Position numbers and translations under genes: made by a program. This document shows positions 63,982 through 64,000 of a DNA stretch of 64,000 nucleotides, one piece after another. Origin of the DNA: Flavobacteriales bacterium (lineage in GTDB: Bacteria; Bacteroidota; Bacteroidia; Flavobacteriales_C; GCA-002722245); contig PBLA01000023.1 in assembly GCA_002722245.1 (NCBI GenBank), positions 44,259-108,258 of the forward strand, in the 5' to 3' direction. The notes beneath the pieces were generated by a model. That model had not been told where the DNA came from. It did not search any database and saw only the letters and a list, made by a program, of their open reading frames with translations. Numbering within the stretch: position 1 is the stretch's first letter; each line of letters starts with the position of its first letter.

Positions 63982-64000
63982 AAAGTATTTGAAGATGGTA

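Noticed and set aside
1..64000. tRNA, rRNA, tmRNA, RNase P RNA, CRISPR, IS or prophage genes
   Set aside because: No matching structures or proteins were found in the gaps or frames.

Overview
The window is an AT-rich, densely coded chromosomal segment from a member of the Bacteroidota, most likely the Flavobacteriales. Several things point there: a long-form IspG with the inserted domain, a protein ending in a type IX secretion sorting domain, tandem DUF6089 proteins ahead of uppS-bamA-skp-skp, two adjacent cytochrome oxidase subunit III genes, and promoters of the Bacteroidota TAnnTTTG type just ahead of many starts. No rRNA, tRNA, transposase, integrase, CRISPR array or prophage gene was found. 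The content is mostly core metabolism and envelope biogenesis.

Layout. 1-1215 (minus): aldo/keto reductase (cut by the window edge), SprT-like protein and a 45-residue lipoprotein that overlaps SprT. 1322-7782 (plus): manC, coaX, an outer-membrane-type protein, a TPR protein, lptC, a small membrane protein and a CNNM/CBS transporter. 7890-10121: ppiD-like folding factor. 10258-10383: a stand-alone small RNA with its own promoter and terminator. 10406-20365 (minus): secA, a sulfotransferase, lepA, dihydroorotase, a dolichyl-phosphate-mannose-synthase-like glycosyltransferase, an alpha/beta hydrolase and pdxJ. 20437-29689 (plus): CBS protein, a barrel-type outer-membrane protein, nadK, two DUF6089 proteins, uppS, bamA and two Skp/OmpH chaperones. 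29764-32435 (plus): omega-amidase-like nitrilase and a radical SAM protein with an unusual Cys spacing. 32563-35330 (minus): ispG and a T9SS cargo protein. 35420-38025 (plus): an unknown helical protein overlapping a cysteine desulfurase. 38072-43270 (minus): MlaF/MlaE-type ABC pair, nrdA and nrdB. 43271-43943 is the only long gene-free stretch. 43944-48034 (minus): DUF3109 protein, an arginase-fold protein with eroded metal ligands, and topA. 48278-52813 (plus): miaB, a sigma-54 activator, lptE, a TPR protein and secG. 52977-54911: groES-groEL behind a sigma-54-like promoter and an 11-bp direct repeat. 55101-61115: a barrel-type protein, PAP2 phosphatase, hemW (minus), an LRR protein and a CAP-like protein. 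61147-63981: ctaB and three cytochrome oxidase genes, with the operon running off the right edge.

Many genes belong to one theme, building and stocking the outer membrane: lptC and lptE for LPS export, bamA and skp for barrel insertion, secA, secG and ppiD for export and folding, uppS and the mannose genes for carrier lipid and sugar donors, and mlaEF for phospholipid traffic.

The most interesting items are the small RNA at 10258-10383 (two long helices arranged as a possible pseudoknot, one overlapping the terminator), the sigma-54-type groESL control region, the palindromes at the miaB promoter, near-leaderless promoters at lepA and hemW, and the arginase-fold protein lacking two of six metal ligands. 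No large undescribed gene system is evident. All family calls are from motif reading, without database searches.
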